From contig NZ_NWSQ01000023.1 in NCBI RefSeq assembly GCF_002531725.1, forward strand, positions 1-64,000: a stretch of 64,000 nt of DNA, written 5' to 3'. The DNA is from Rhizobium sp. L43 (GTDB lineage Bacteria; Pseudomonadota; Alphaproteobacteria; Rhizobiales; Rhizobiaceae). Of the stretch, positions 40,827-49,835 are shown one piece after another (the first letter of the stretch is position 1; each line of letters opens with the position of its first letter). The translations under genes and the position numbers were made by a program. A model generated the notes under the pieces. That model was given only the letters and a program-made list of their open reading frames with translations, did not search any database and was not told where the DNA came from.

Positions 40827-41690
40827 ATGCAGACAGTCTTCAGCATAGCCGTCGATGCCTTTGCCTACGGCATGGTGCTCTTCGTGATATCTATCGGCCT
40901 TTCCGTCACCATGGGGCTGATGCGTGTCGTCAACCTCGCCCATGGCGCCTTCGCGATGATCGGCGGCTATATCGCCTCCTATGCCGCTCGCGACCTCGGC
41001 CTCGGTTATGCGGTGGCGGTCCTCGCCGCCATTGTCATCACCATCATCGTCGCAATCCCGATCGAGCGTTTCCTCTACCGCCGGATCTATGGCGCGCCTG
41101 AGCTGACCCAGGTGCTGATGACCATCGGCCTCACCTTCTGCATCATCGGCATCGCAAATTACCTGATGGGGCCGACGCTGAAGACCATACCGCTGCCTGG
41201 TGCGCTGCAGGGATCGGCCGATCTCGGCTTCCGCACCATTCCCCTTCATCGGCTTTTCGTCATCCTCTGCGGCCTGGCCGTCGCGCTCGCGCTCTGGTTT
41301 GCGATCGACAGGACGAGCTTCGGCGTCAAGCTGCGTGCTTCCGTCGACGATGCGGCGATGGCCGCGGCACTCGGCGTGCGCACCGAGATCATCTATGCGG
41401 TGAGCTTTGCCGTTGCCGTCGGGCTTGCCGCCTTCGGCGGCGTGGTCGGCGCCGAACTGCTGCCGGTCGAACCCTATTACGCGCTGCGCTACATGGTCAC
41501 CTTCCTGGTCGTCGTTTCCGTCGGCGGCGCCGGCTCTATTCCGGGCGCGCTGATCGCCTGCCTGCTGCTCGGCGCGATCGATACGACGGGACGGTATCTG
41601 ATGCCCGAATTCGGCGAATTCTTCTTCTATCTCGCCGTGATCGCAATCATCTGCGTCTTCCCGCGCGGCCTGGCCGGAAGGGCGAAATGA
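40827..41690 (+). CDS. Liv-type ABC transporter permease (LivH)
   Basis: A 287-residue inner-membrane permease with about eight hydrophobic segments. VISIGLSVTMGLMRVVNLAHGAFAMIGGYIA near residue 16 is the standard start of LivH proteins; RASVDDAAMAAALGVRTEIIYAVSFAVAVGLAAFGGVVGA near 175 is the ATPase docking region. ATG 40827 gives the normal N-terminus. It overlaps no gene and is followed by livM one base later. Confidence 0.93.
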   Translation: MQTVFSIAVDAFAYGMVLFVISIGLSVTMGLMRVVNLAHGAFAMIGGYIASYAARDLGLGYAVAVLAAIVITIIVAIPIERFLYRRIYGAPELTQVLMTIGLTFCIIGIANYLMGPTLKTIPLPGALQGSADLGFRTIPLHRLFVILCGLAVALALWFAIDRTSFGVKLRASVDDAAMAAALGVRTEIIYAVSFAVAVGLAAFGGVVGAELLPVEPYYALRYMVTFLVVVSVGGAGSIPGALIACLLLGAIDTTGRYLMPEFGEFFFYLAVIAIICVFPRGLAGRAK

Positions 41691-41691
41691 G

Positions 41692-42696
41692 ATGGCGCTG
41701 GTGGTGAACAACGAAAACGGACGTCTCCAGCATCGGCGCAGAACCATCAGCCGCGATCTCGCTGGAATAGCGGTGATCACAGCCATCGCCGCGATCGGCT
41801 ATTTCGCCTTCCCCGACAATCTCGCACTGCTGACCCGGATGATCACGATCGCACTGCTCGTCCTGTCGCTCGATCTCGTCACCGGTTATTGCGGCGTCGC
41901 AACGCTCGGCCATGCAGCACTTTTCGGGTCCGGCGCCTATGCCGCCGGGATCCTGTCGGCACATTACGGCATCAACGACCCGCTGCTGATGATGCTGGTC
42001 GGCATAATAGGCGGCGCGGTTGCCGGGCTGCTCTGCGGCGTCATTATTCTGCGTGCGCATGGATTGCCGCAGCTCGTGCTGTCGATTGCGCTCATCAACC
42101 TCTTCCATGAATTCGCCAACAAGGCGTCGTCATGGACAGGCGGCAGCGATGGACTTTCCGGCATCGCGCCGGATCCGGTACTCGGCCTCTTCGAATTCGA
42201 TCTCTACGGTCACACCGCCTTCTTCTTCGGAATGGCGCTGCTGCTCATCGTCTTCGTGCTGCTGCGGTTCCTGGTCCGCTCGCCCTTCGGCATACTCTGC
42301 CGCGCCATCAAGCAGGACCCGCTGCGCGTTCGCGCCATGGGCGCTTCGCCGAAGGCCGCTCTCATCAGGATGTATGGAATCTCGGGCGCGGTTGCCGGTG
42401 TCGGCGGCGCCTTGAATGCGATCTCGACGCAGGTCGTCGGCCTGGACAGCCTGTCCTTCACCCAGTCGGCCGAAGCGCTTGTCATGCTGGTGCTCGGCGG
42501 CACCGGCTCTCTCTTCGGCGCGCTCTCCGGCACTGTCATCTTCATGCTCTTTGAAGACTACGTCTCGGCCGCCAATCCCTTCCACTGGCTGACCATGGTC
42601 GGCGCGCTGCTGATCGCCGTCGTGCTCTTTGCACCGAAAGGCCTCTATGGCACAGCAGCGGCCTTCATTCGACGCCGCACGGAGCAGCGTTCATGA
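41692..42696 (+). CDS. Liv-type ABC transporter permease (LivM)
   Basis: A 334-residue permease with about eight to nine membrane segments after a basic N-terminal tail of some 20 residues. LSLDLVTGYCGVATLGHAALFGSGAYAAGIL near residue 60 and CRAIKQDPLRVRAMGASPKAALIRMYGISGAVAGVGGAL near 203 are standard LivM features. It overlaps the LivG-type ATPase gene by four bases (ATGA). Confidence 0.93.
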   Translation: MALVVNNENGRLQHRRRTISRDLAGIAVITAIAAIGYFAFPDNLALLTRMITIALLVLSLDLVTGYCGVATLGHAALFGSGAYAAGILSAHYGINDPLLMMLVGIIGGAVAGLLCGVIILRAHGLPQLVLSIALINLFHEFANKASSWTGGSDGLSGIAPDPVLGLFEFDLYGHTAFFFGMALLLIVFVLLRFLVRSPFGILCRAIKQDPLRVRAMGASPKAALIRMYGISGAVAGVGGALNAISTQVVGLDSLSFTQSAEALVMLVLGGTGSLFGALSGTVIFMLFEDYVSAANPFHWLTMVGALLIAVVLFAPKGLYGTAAAFIRRRTEQRS

Positions 42697-43457
42697 GCCC
42701 GGTCTTCGAAGTCGCCAATCTCAGGAAAGCCTTCGGCGGCCTTGCCGTCACCAATGATGTCTCGCTGGCGATGGCGCCAGGCGATCGCATCGCATTGATC
42801 GGCCCGAACGGCGCCGGCAAGACCACCTTCGTCAACCTCGTGACCGGCAATCTGTCGCCCGATTCCGGCGAGGTTCGCCTCGGCGGCGATAGGGTGACGA
42901 AGGTCGATGCCATCGGCAGGGTCAAGCGTGGGCTTGTCAGGTCCTTTCAGGTGACACGGCTGTTTCAGGAGATGACGCCGGCCGAACATGTGGGGCTTGC
43001 CGTCCTGCAACGCGACGGCAAGACCGGCCATATGTTCGGAAATTTCCTGCATATGCCCGAGGTCATGGCCGAGGTCGACGAGCTCTTGGGAAAACTGGGA
43101 CTGGCTTCATTGACGCATCGCAAGGTCAGCGAGATCGCCTATGGCCAGCAGCGGCTTCTTGAGATCGCCGTGGCGCTGGCGCTGAGACCGAAGGTGCTGC
43201 TGCTCGATGAGCCGGCAGCCGGCGTGCCGCAGAGCGATACCGGCCGCATCGAGCAGGCGCTCGCCGATCTGCCTGCCGATCTCGCCGTGCTGATGATCGA
43301 ACACGACATGGATCTTGTCTTCCGTTTTGCGAAACGCGTCATCGTGCTTGCGTCAGGCGCAATCATCTTCGATGGCCTGCCTGAAGACGTCACCAAAGAC
43401 GCGCGCGTGCGCGAGGCCTATCTCGGGAGCTATGCCCATGCCAGCCATATCGCTTGA
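42693..43457 (+). CDS. Liv-type ABC transporter ATP-binding protein (LivG)
   Basis: A 254-residue ATPase. Walker A GPNGAGKT lies near residue 34, with LLDEPAAGVPQSDTGRIEQAL (Walker B) near 167 and the switch His in VLMIEHDMDLVF near 200. The signature motif is unusual: the expected LSYGxQR region reads IAYGQQRLLEIAVALALRP, Ala replacing Ser, as occurs in some LivG proteins. It overlaps the last gene of the operon by 20 bases. Confidence 0.93.
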   Translation: MSPVFEVANLRKAFGGLAVTNDVSLAMAPGDRIALIGPNGAGKTTFVNLVTGNLSPDSGEVRLGGDRVTKVDAIGRVKRGLVRSFQVTRLFQEMTPAEHVGLAVLQRDGKTGHMFGNFLHMPEVMAEVDELLGKLGLASLTHRKVSEIAYGQQRLLEIAVALALRPKVLLLDEPAAGVPQSDTGRIEQALADLPADLAVLMIEHDMDLVFRFAKRVIVLASGAIIFDGLPEDVTKDARVREAYLGSYAHASHIA

Positions 43458-44154
43458 GGTCGAAAATCTGTCGGCCGGATATGGGCCGACACGAGTGCTC
43501 GAAAGCATTTCTCTCTCCGTGCCGGCGGGCGCACGGCTGGCCGTGCTCGGCCGCAACGGCATGGGCAAAACCACGTTGCTGGCAACGCTTGCCGGCCAGA
43601 CCAGACGCTACGAGGGCAGCATCCGCCTCGGCGGTTCGGATGTCACCACGGCGCCAAGCGCGACACGGGCGCATAAGGGCCTAGGATACGTGCCGCAGAC
43701 GCGCTGCGTCTTCCCGACGCTGACGGTCGAAGAGAACCTTTTCGTCGGCTTGAAAACGCGACCGAAGACGGCGCTGGAGGAAGCCTATGCCATGTTCCCG
43801 CGTCTGAAGGAGCGCCGCCGCAACCTCGGCAGCCAGCTCTCCGGCGGCGAGCAGCAGATGCTCTCCACCGCCCGCACCATTCTCGGCCGCCCCTCCGTCC
43901 TGCTGCTCGACGAACCGCTGGAGGGCCTCGCCCCCGTTATCTGCGAGGAACTGATGGCTGCCTTTGCCGAGCTCGCCAAGACGGGAGACATGACCATCCT
44001 TCTGGTCGAACAGCGTATCCAGAGCGCGCTCGATTTCGCCGATCAGGTCGTCATTCTCGAACGAGGGCGACTGGCCTGGGCGGGAACGCCAGAGAGCCTC
44101 ACCAGGGATCACCAGGTCGTCGAGAGCCTGCTCGGGGTCGGCGGGCTCCATTGA
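43438..44154 (+). CDS. Liv-type ABC transporter ATP-binding protein (LivF)
   Basis: A 238-residue ATPase with Walker A GRNGMGKT near residue 37, signature LSGGEQQML near 135 and Walker B VLLLDEPLEGLAP near 157. It is the partner of the LivG-type subunit and the last gene of the importer operon. Of two close ATGs, 43438 was chosen because GGGAG stands eight bases before it; 43432 is too close. The gene lies partly within the end of the LivG gene. Confidence 0.93.
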   Translation: MPAISLEVENLSAGYGPTRVLESISLSVPAGARLAVLGRNGMGKTTLLATLAGQTRRYEGSIRLGGSDVTTAPSATRAHKGLGYVPQTRCVFPTLTVEENLFVGLKTRPKTALEEAYAMFPRLKERRRNLGSQLSGGEQQMLSTARTILGRPSVLLLDEPLEGLAPVICEELMAAFAELAKTGDMTILLVEQRIQSALDFADQVVILERGRLAWAGTPESLTRDHQVVESLLGVGGLH

Positions 44155-44528
44155 CGCAGCGATCGGCAGACCCGCGGACCGTGCCGATCAACTCCCTTTC
44201 ACCCAGTATATCGTCATTATGACGTCATCATCTGCCTGTCATTATTGGACCGCCCGAAAGGTTTCTGCAGGCCAAATTGGTGCATCGCCAGAAGAGGCGA
44301 GAAACATCCTGATCGATGAAACGGAATCCGCGCAGGACAGTGCATAAAATCCTCACTGATAATCACGATCGACGTCGATGCCGATCCTTTTAATTGGATG
44401 CCTGGTCTATAGCTAACCCAAGTCTGTTGGATTTGATGTTTGGAATCGACTTTAAGCTCTATGAATTTCCGTTGCCACACACCCGATAGGGTTGCATAGT
44501 TGAACATAGCATTACACGGGGGATAGAA
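44155..44528. other. Intergenic region between the Liv operon and the VCBS-type gene
   Basis: I see no gene in this 374-base stretch, which is clearly lower in GC than its surroundings. It has a 10-base palindrome ATGACGTCAT at 44219-44228 and three GTCAT words at 44213, 44224 and 44238, the first two 11 bases apart. The last 130 bases are AT-rich and should hold the promoter of the gene at 44529, whose ribosome binding site is GGGGGAT. Confidence 0.5.
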
Positions 44529-45362
44529 ATGGCAAACCACAAGCCGGTCGCAGGCGACGTATACCAGCCTATTTTCAACATCGACAACCCGATCGACGGC
44601 AACATCCTGGACAGCACCAGTTCCACGGATGCCGACGGAGATCGGGTGCGCCTCAACTTCGTGAACGGACAGCGAATTCCGCAGCCGGCCGATCCGGATG
44701 GACCTGCCACAACGACGACAATCGAGGGAAAATACGGCACGCTGACCGTCTATTCCAACGGCAACTACACCTATGAACTCGATCACACCAACCCGGTGGT
44801 GGCAGCGCTCGGCCCGGGAGATCAACTCGTCGACCAGTTCAATTTCAAGATCTCGGATGGCAAAGGCGCCACCGACTTCGGCCTGCTCAATATCGCGGTC
44901 GACCTGCCGGAACGCGGCGACGTCTTCGTCAATTTTGAGGATGTCGGCAAACACGACTTCCCCACGGGCTACAAGGGCTTCGATTGGGGTGCCTGGCACG
45001 ATGGTGATGACGCAACGATACACAAGGAAGCCGACGGCAACCATTATTTGTCAGGCGGCGTGTTCTGGACACCCGTCCAAGCCGCCGATGGCGGCACCTT
45101 CCAGATCGAGCAATTCAGTGTCGCAAACGGCACGTCGGACTATGACAACGTTCTGACGATCGAAGGTCGGCTGAACGGCGATACCGTATTCTTGGTCACG
45201 GTCAACGTCACCGCCGACAGCATTCATGACCCGCAAGTGATCGATCTCAGCGCCTACGGCGCGATCGACTACCTCGTGCTCGACACCGAGCCCGTCATCA
45301 CCGAAACGAGCGGCCCGGACTATTACGGCGCGCAATACGACAACTTCCATTTCATCGTTTGA
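44529..45362 (+). CDS. VCBS-domain-type protein of unknown role
   Basis: A 277-residue acidic protein with few Lys and Arg and no Cys. Residues about 5-130 look like a VCBS/cadherin-like repeat: DADGDRVRLNFVNG, then GKYGTLTVYSNGNYTYELD and DQFNFKISDGKGATDFGLLNIAVD, which match the usual repeat landmarks. The second half (VFVNFEDVGKHDFPTGYKGFDWGAWHDGDD on) is a separate beta-rich domain that I do not recognise. There is no N-terminal signal peptide, as in type I secreted adhesins and enzymes, but no RTX nonapeptides and no secretion genes are nearby. Export and surface binding are inference. Confidence 0.78.
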   Translation: MANHKPVAGDVYQPIFNIDNPIDGNILDSTSSTDADGDRVRLNFVNGQRIPQPADPDGPATTTTIEGKYGTLTVYSNGNYTYELDHTNPVVAALGPGDQLVDQFNFKISDGKGATDFGLLNIAVDLPERGDVFVNFEDVGKHDFPTGYKGFDWGAWHDGDDATIHKEADGNHYLSGGVFWTPVQAADGGTFQIEQFSVANGTSDYDNVLTIEGRLNGDTVFLVTVNVTADSIHDPQVIDLSAYGAIDYLVLDTEPVITETSGPDYYGAQYDNFHFIV

Positions 45363-45523
45363 TGGATCCGGAAAGGGCGTCGTATCGCCGAAAACTTGCA
45401 TCTTTTCCAAGCACGCTCTGCAGCGGCTGTCCGGTACCAATTTCTTGCGATAGCTGATCGCCCTCAGCCTTGCTAGCATTGGATCGTCCGAGGGGGGACG
45501 ATTATGCTGGGATGGAGGAAATG

Positions 45524-45655
45524 ATGCAGTCAGTCGGAATCATCAGGTTAGCGGCGCTCATGTTCTCGCTGGCCGTATGGGCTATTATTATCGCTACCTC
45601 ATACCATCTTTGGACGACGAAGATGCCGATATTGCTTTTGGCGCTCTACAGATAG
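45524..45655 (+). CDS. Possible small membrane protein, 43 residues
   Basis: A short frame whose product has one strongly hydrophobic segment (about residues 6-24) and a second near the end. GGAGGA lies four bases before the ATG at 45524, close for an initiator; ATG 45512 is a possible alternative with a distant G-rich site. It lies between the VCBS-type gene and the tRNA gene. Its existence as a gene is uncertain. Confidence 0.4.
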   Translation: MQSVGIIRLAALMFSLAVWAIIIATSYHLWTTKMPILLLALYR

Positions 45656-45764
45656 GCCCAAGTCCTCGACGTTAGCGGAAATCCGGCAGATCCGAGCTGA
45701 CCGCGACCGCCGGAACCGGCTCAAAATTAAGCCGCAAAAATCGCTAATTCTGCAATTGAGAAAA

Positions 45765-45841
45765 TGGTAGCGGAGGAGGGATTTGAACCCCCGACACAAG
45801 GATTATGATTCCTCTGCTCTGACCTACTGAGCTACTCCGCC
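45765..45841 (-). tRNA. tRNA-Met (anticodon CAT), elongator type
   Basis: On the minus strand the acceptor stem is GGCGGAG with CTCCGCT, followed by A and an encoded CCA. The D arm contains AGCTCAG, the anticodon loop reads ATCATAA with anticodon CAT between stems GAGGA and TCCTT, and the T arm has GGTTCAAATCC. The first pair is G-T rather than the mismatch of an initiator tRNA, which favours elongator tRNA-Met; a lysidine-modified tRNA-Ile(CAT) is less likely by sequence. Confidence 0.95.
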
Positions 45842-45976
45842 ACTGGTCAACGATACCTGCTCGCGAAGCGATGCCGGTTCGTGGGATGAGCGGCTTATAA
45901 GGTGCGCTTCGGCTTTGTGTCAAGCGCATGATCGAGAAAAACGGTGGGCTTTGTGGGGCGCCGTTTCCTATGGCTT

Positions 45977-47203
45977 TCAGGCGGCGACGGGGCTGGCCAA
46001 AAGCGCCTTCAGCGAAGCTTCCGCCGCAGGTTCGCGCTCGGAGCGCTCGATGAAGCCGCCGCCGAAGACGCGGGCATTGTCGCCGGGGGCGGAATAAAGC
46101 GCGCAGGCCTGGCCGGGCGCGATGCCCGCCTCGCCGACCGTCAGGTCGACATAGGTGCCGGTCGCATCGACATGCAGCACGGCGGGCGCCGGCGCCCTCG
46201 TCGAACGGACCTTGGCGTAGCAGGCGAAACCTGTGCCGGAAGCGGCTTCCGCAAGCGTCTCATCGCCCAGCCAATTGACGTCGCGCAGATAGACGCGGTG
46301 CGTCTCCAGTGCTTCCTTCGGCCCGACGATGACACGGCGCGAGCGGGCGTCGAGTAAAACGACGTAGAGCGGCTCGCCGGTGGCGATGCCGATGCCGCGG
46401 CGCTGGCCGATGGTGAAGTGCAGGATGCCTTCATGGGTGCCGAGCACGCGGCCGTCGAGATGGACGATGTCGCCGGCCAGCGCCGCATTCGGCTTCAGCT
46501 TGGTGATGATGTCAGAATATTTGCCCTGCGGCACGAAGCAGATGTCCTGGCTGTCGGCCTTCTTGGCGACGACGAGGCCCATCTCTTCGGCAAGCCTGCG
46601 GGTCTCGGCCTTCGGCAGGCCGCCCAGGGGAAAGCGGAGATAATCGATCTGTTCCTGCGTCGTGGCGAAGAGGAAATAGCTCTGGTCGCGGTCGGCATCG
46701 GCCGGGCGGAACAGCGCGCGACGGCCGGGGCTCTCCGGCGAAGGGTTGCGGCCTGAGCGGATATAGTGGCCGGTCGCCAGCGCATCGGCGCCGAGTTCCT
46801 TGGCGGTCGCCAGCAGATCGGCAAACTTGACGGTCTGGTTGCAGGACACGCAGGGGATCGGCGTTTCGCCGGCCACATAGCTTTCGGCGAAGGGATTGAT
46901 CACCGTCTCACGAAAGCGCTTCTCGTAATCCAGCACATAATGGGGGATGCCGAGCGTTTCGCAGACGCGGCGCGCATCGTCGATATCCTGGCCGGCGCAG
47001 CAGGAGCCGGCGCGGTGAACGGCGGCGCCATGATCGTAAAGCTGCAGCGTAATGCCGAGCACATCGTAACCCTGCTGTTTGAGAAGGCCGGCGACGACGG
47101 ATGAATCGACGCCACCCGACATGGCGACGACGACACGGGTCTCTTCCGGCTTCTTGTCAAAATCCAGTGTGTTCAACGATGATGCCAATTCTGCTTGGGT
47201 CAC
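45977..47203 (-). CDS. mnmA: tRNA 2-thiouridylase MnmA
   Basis: The 408-residue enzyme puts sulfur on C2 of U34 in tRNAs for Lys, Glu and Gln. The PP-loop AMSGGVDSSVVAGLL lies near residue 28, the catalytic Cys in IPCVSCNQTVKFADLL near 124, FVPQGKYSDII near 220, and the second Cys in TGFACYAKVRS near 321. It carries the alphaproteobacterial insert GSCCAGQDIDDARRVCETL near 67. The start is a GTG at 47203, with AAGGGCGGA before it; TTG and later codons are possible alternatives. It stands alone between the tRNA-Met and a tiny secreted-peptide gene. Confidence 0.95.
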   Translation of the reverse strand: MTQAELASSLNTLDFDKKPEETRVVVAMSGGVDSSVVAGLLKQQGYDVLGITLQLYDHGAAVHRAGSCCAGQDIDDARRVCETLGIPHYVLDYEKRFRETVINPFAESYVAGETPIPCVSCNQTVKFADLLATAKELGADALATGHYIRSGRNPSPESPGRRALFRPADADRDQSYFLFATTQEQIDYLRFPLGGLPKAETRRLAEEMGLVVAKKADSQDICFVPQGKYSDIITKLKPNAALAGDIVHLDGRVLGTHEGILHFTIGQRRGIGIATGEPLYVVLLDARSRRVIVGPKEALETHRVYLRDVNWLGDETLAEAASGTGFACYAKVRSTRAPAPAVLHVDATGTYVDLTVGEAGIAPGQACALYSAPGDNARVFGGGFIERSEREPAAEASLKALLASPVAA

Positions 47204-47401
47204 GATCCGCCCTTGCGCTGCAATTGCGGCGGATTTGCTGATCTCCGGCGGGATCGGCCGCCGTCTCTCGATGAGGGACCGATATAGAAAGGATTGCCCC
47301 CGGACGCAAGGGGCGGGCCTTCGGACGCCCGATAGTTTCGTATTCCCAGGCGAAAAGGGGGCGCAGCCGAAGCCGCGCCTTGGGAAAGCAGGGGGTGCGG
47401 C

Positions 47402-47503
47402 TCAGGTGCCGATCAGCTTGTTACAGGCGAATGCGATGCCCGGATTGGCGATGATGGCAGTCACGAGCGCCAGTCCGATTACCGAGAATGAATAGCGTTT
47501 CAT
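47402..47503 (-). CDS. Tiny exported peptide, 33 residues
   Basis: The frame starts MKRYSFSVIGLALVTAI and ends in a single-Cys tail, ACNKLIGT. Residues 1-26 look like a Sec signal peptide (basic start, hydrophobic core, AFA cleavage), which would leave a mature peptide of about seven residues. AAGGAGG stands at an ideal distance before the ATG, the best ribosome binding site in this part of the window, so translation is likely. I know no function for it. Confidence 0.65.
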   Translation of the reverse strand: MKRYSFSVIGLALVTAIIANPGIAFACNKLIGT

Positions 47504-47894
47504 ATGCATCCTCCTTCCAGCCCGCGACAATTATGACGGTTCGGCCGCTGTTCTCAAAATAAAGAATGCTTGATGATGCCCGGCAACCGCCGCCGAAGGC
47601 AGCGATCCTCTATTCCTGCTCATGCTGGGGGCCCCATCTGTTCGGCTTCTGCAAAGGGCCTATGGAAATTCGGGGCGCCTCATGCCGATCCCCAGAGAGA
47701 GTATCGAAAAAATTAAATAAAATCAGACTCATAATCGAGGCTAAATCTTAAGCTTCCACCGGCGAAATAAGCAAAGCGGCAAGCTGCGATCATGATCCTG
47801 GTTTTCCAAAAATAATTGGAGCCATGGAACAATTCCACCGGTCGTACGTTGCCGGGCTACATCGATGTCGCAACCGAATGCTGAGGAGGGTTTC
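47504..47894. other. Intergenic region, divergent promoters
   Basis: I see no gene in this 391-base gap between the tiny exported peptide (minus) and an 87-residue protein (plus). Much of it is AT-rich, notably 47691-47760, and it must hold promoters for both directions. A 61-codon open frame inside has no ribosome binding site and unusual codon use. Confidence 0.5.
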
Positions 47895-48158
47895 ATGGCC
47901 AGGGTCGGCACGACAACGGATTACAGCAAGATCAGGCATTGGATCGAAGAGCGCGGCGGCCATCCCGCCCGTATCAAGAACGCGCCGGACAGCGAAACCG
48001 TCCGCGTCGATTTCACCTCGGAACCGCTGGACGAGATTTCCTGGGACGAATTCTTCCAGGGTTTTGACGGCAGCAGGCTCGCTTTCCTTCACCGCACGAA
48101 GGCGCAGGACGATGCTGCCCGTCTCGGCAGGATTGTCCGCCGACGCCGGCATCACTGA
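47895..48158 (+). CDS. Small hypothetical protein, 87 residues
   Basis: I do not recognise a named family. The product is soluble, with alternating charged residues (RHWIEERGGHPARIKNAPDSETVRVDF), a WDEFFQGFDGSRLAFLHR segment and a basic C-terminus (RLGRIVRRRRHH). The ATG has GAGGAGG before it, and a bidirectional terminator follows. The GGHPARIK...D-E-F-F pattern is reminiscent of small proteins that I recall being annotated only as hypothetical in rhizobia. Confidence 0.75.
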   Translation: MARVGTTTDYSKIRHWIEERGGHPARIKNAPDSETVRVDFTSEPLDEISWDEFFQGFDGSRLAFLHRTKAQDDAARLGRIVRRRRHH

Positions 48159-48182
48159 AGCTCATCGGTTCGTAAATAGCAA

Positions 48183-48212
48183 AAACCCGGCGCCGTTTCC
48201 CGCGCCGGGTTT
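48183..48212. terminator. Bidirectional terminator between the 87-residue gene and serA
   Basis: An 11-base perfect stem, AAACCCGGCGC (48183-48193) and GCGCCGGGTTT (48202-48212), encloses an eight-base loop. A-rich and T-rich flanks on both sides let it serve both converging genes. Confidence 0.85.
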
Positions 48213-48239
48213 TCGATGTTTTCCTTGGGAGGAGGAAAC

Positions 48240-49835
48240 TCAGTCGATGTTGAAGGTCAGCAGCTTTGCCTGGCGGATCGCCTGGTGGGCCGTCAGCTGC
48301 GCAAGCACGCTGTCATCAACCTCGCCGTCGACATAGAGCAGCGCGATGGCGTCGCCGCCCTGCTTGTCGCGGCCGAGCTGGAAGTTGGCGATGTTGACGC
48401 CGGCAACACCGAGCGTCGTGCCGATGAAGCCGATCATGCCGGGGACGTCGGTATTGGTGATGTAGATCATATGCGAGCCGACATCGGCATCGAGGTTGAT
48501 GCCCTTGATCTGGATGAAGCGCGGCTTGCCATCCGAAAACACGGTGCCGGCGACCGAACGCGTCATGCTTTCGGTCGTCACCGTCAGCTTGATATAACCG
48601 TCGAACACACCCGTCTTGTCGCGCTTGACCTCGGACAGCACAACGCCCTTTTCCTTGACCATGATCGGCGCCGAAACCATGTTGACATCGGCGACCTGCG
48701 GGCGGATGAGGCCGGCGAGCACGGCACTCGTCAACGCCCGTGTGTTCATGTTGGCGGTGATGCCGTCATAGAGGATTTCGATTTCCTTGATCGGCTCCTC
48801 GGTGACCTGGCCGACGAAGGCGCCGAGAACATCGGCGAGACGAATGAAGGGCTTCAGGATCGGCGCTTCCTCGGCGGTGATCGATGGCATGTTGATGGCG
48901 TTGGAGACCGCGCCCTTGACGAGGTAATCGGCCATCTGTTCGGCCACCTGCAGAGCGACGTTTTCCTGCGCCTCGGTGGTCGAAGCGCCGAGATGCGGCG
49001 TGCAGACGACGTTCGGCAGGCCGAAGAGCGGGCTTTCCTTGGCGGGCTCGACCTCGAACACGTCGAAAGCGGCACCGGCGACATGGCCGGATTTGATGGC
49101 TTCAGCAAGCGCTGCCTCGTCGACCAGGCCGCCTCGAGCGCAATTGATGATGCGCACGCCGGGCTTGGTCTTTGCCAGCGCTTCCTTGTTGAGGATGCCG
49201 CGCGTCTTGTCGGTCATCGGCACATGCAGGGTGATGAAATCGGCGCGAGCGAAAAGCTCGTCGAGCTCGACCTTGGTGACGCCCATCTCCTCGGCGCGCT
49301 CCTTCGAAAGGAACGGATCGTAGGCGACGACGTGCATCTTCAGGCCGATGGCGCGGGCGCAGACGATCGAGCCGATATTGCCGGCGCCGATGACGCCGAG
49401 CGTCTTGCCGGTGATCTCGACGCCCATGAATTTCGACTTCTCCCATTTGCCGGCCTGCGTCGAGGTATCGGCGGCCGGAAGCTGGCGGGCGACGGCGAAC
49501 ATCAGCGCGATCGCGTGTTCGGCTGTCGTGATCGAATTGCCGAAGGGCGTGTTCATGACGATGATGCCGCGGCGCGAGGCGGCCGGGATATCGACATTGT
49601 CGACGCCGATGCCGGCGCGGCCGACGACCTTGAGGTTCTTCGCCCCTTCGATAATCTTTTCCGTCACCTTGGTGGCCGAGCGGATAGCCAGGCCATCATA
49701 GTTGCCGATGACTTCGAGCAGACGGTCTTTGTCCTTGCCGAGTTGCGGTTCGAAATCGACTTCGACGCCGCGGTCGCGGAAAATCTGGACGGCGGTTTCC
49801 GACAATTCGTCGGATACGAGAACGCGAGGTGCCAT
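48240..49835 (-). CDS. serA: D-3-phosphoglycerate dehydrogenase
   Basis: The 531-residue enzyme oxidises 3-phosphoglycerate to phosphohydroxypyruvate, the first step of serine synthesis. It is the long form: N-terminal substrate and NAD domains (GRAGIGVDNVD near 75, GVIGAGNIGSIVCARAIGLKMHVVAYDPF near 145, CARGGLVDEAAL near 231, PHLGASTTEAQ near 280), an intervening domain, and a C-terminal ACT domain (about 460-531) that may bind serine. ATG 49835 follows AAGGAGG. serC lies 83 bases upstream on the same strand, so the two form one operon under the serC leader RNA. Confidence 0.96.
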   Translation of the reverse strand: MAPRVLVSDELSETAVQIFRDRGVEVDFEPQLGKDKDRLLEVIGNYDGLAIRSATKVTEKIIEGAKNLKVVGRAGIGVDNVDIPAASRRGIIVMNTPFGNSITTAEHAIALMFAVARQLPAADTSTQAGKWEKSKFMGVEITGKTLGVIGAGNIGSIVCARAIGLKMHVVAYDPFLSKERAEEMGVTKVELDELFARADFITLHVPMTDKTRGILNKEALAKTKPGVRIINCARGGLVDEAALAEAIKSGHVAGAAFDVFEVEPAKESPLFGLPNVVCTPHLGASTTEAQENVALQVAEQMADYLVKGAVSNAINMPSITAEEAPILKPFIRLADVLGAFVGQVTEEPIKEIEILYDGITANMNTRALTSAVLAGLIRPQVADVNMVSAPIMVKEKGVVLSEVKRDKTGVFDGYIKLTVTTESMTRSVAGTVFSDGKPRFIQIKGINLDADVGSHMIYITNTDVPGMIGFIGTTLGVAGVNIANFQLGRDKQGGDAIALLYVDGEVDDSVLAQLTAHQAIRQAKLLTFNID

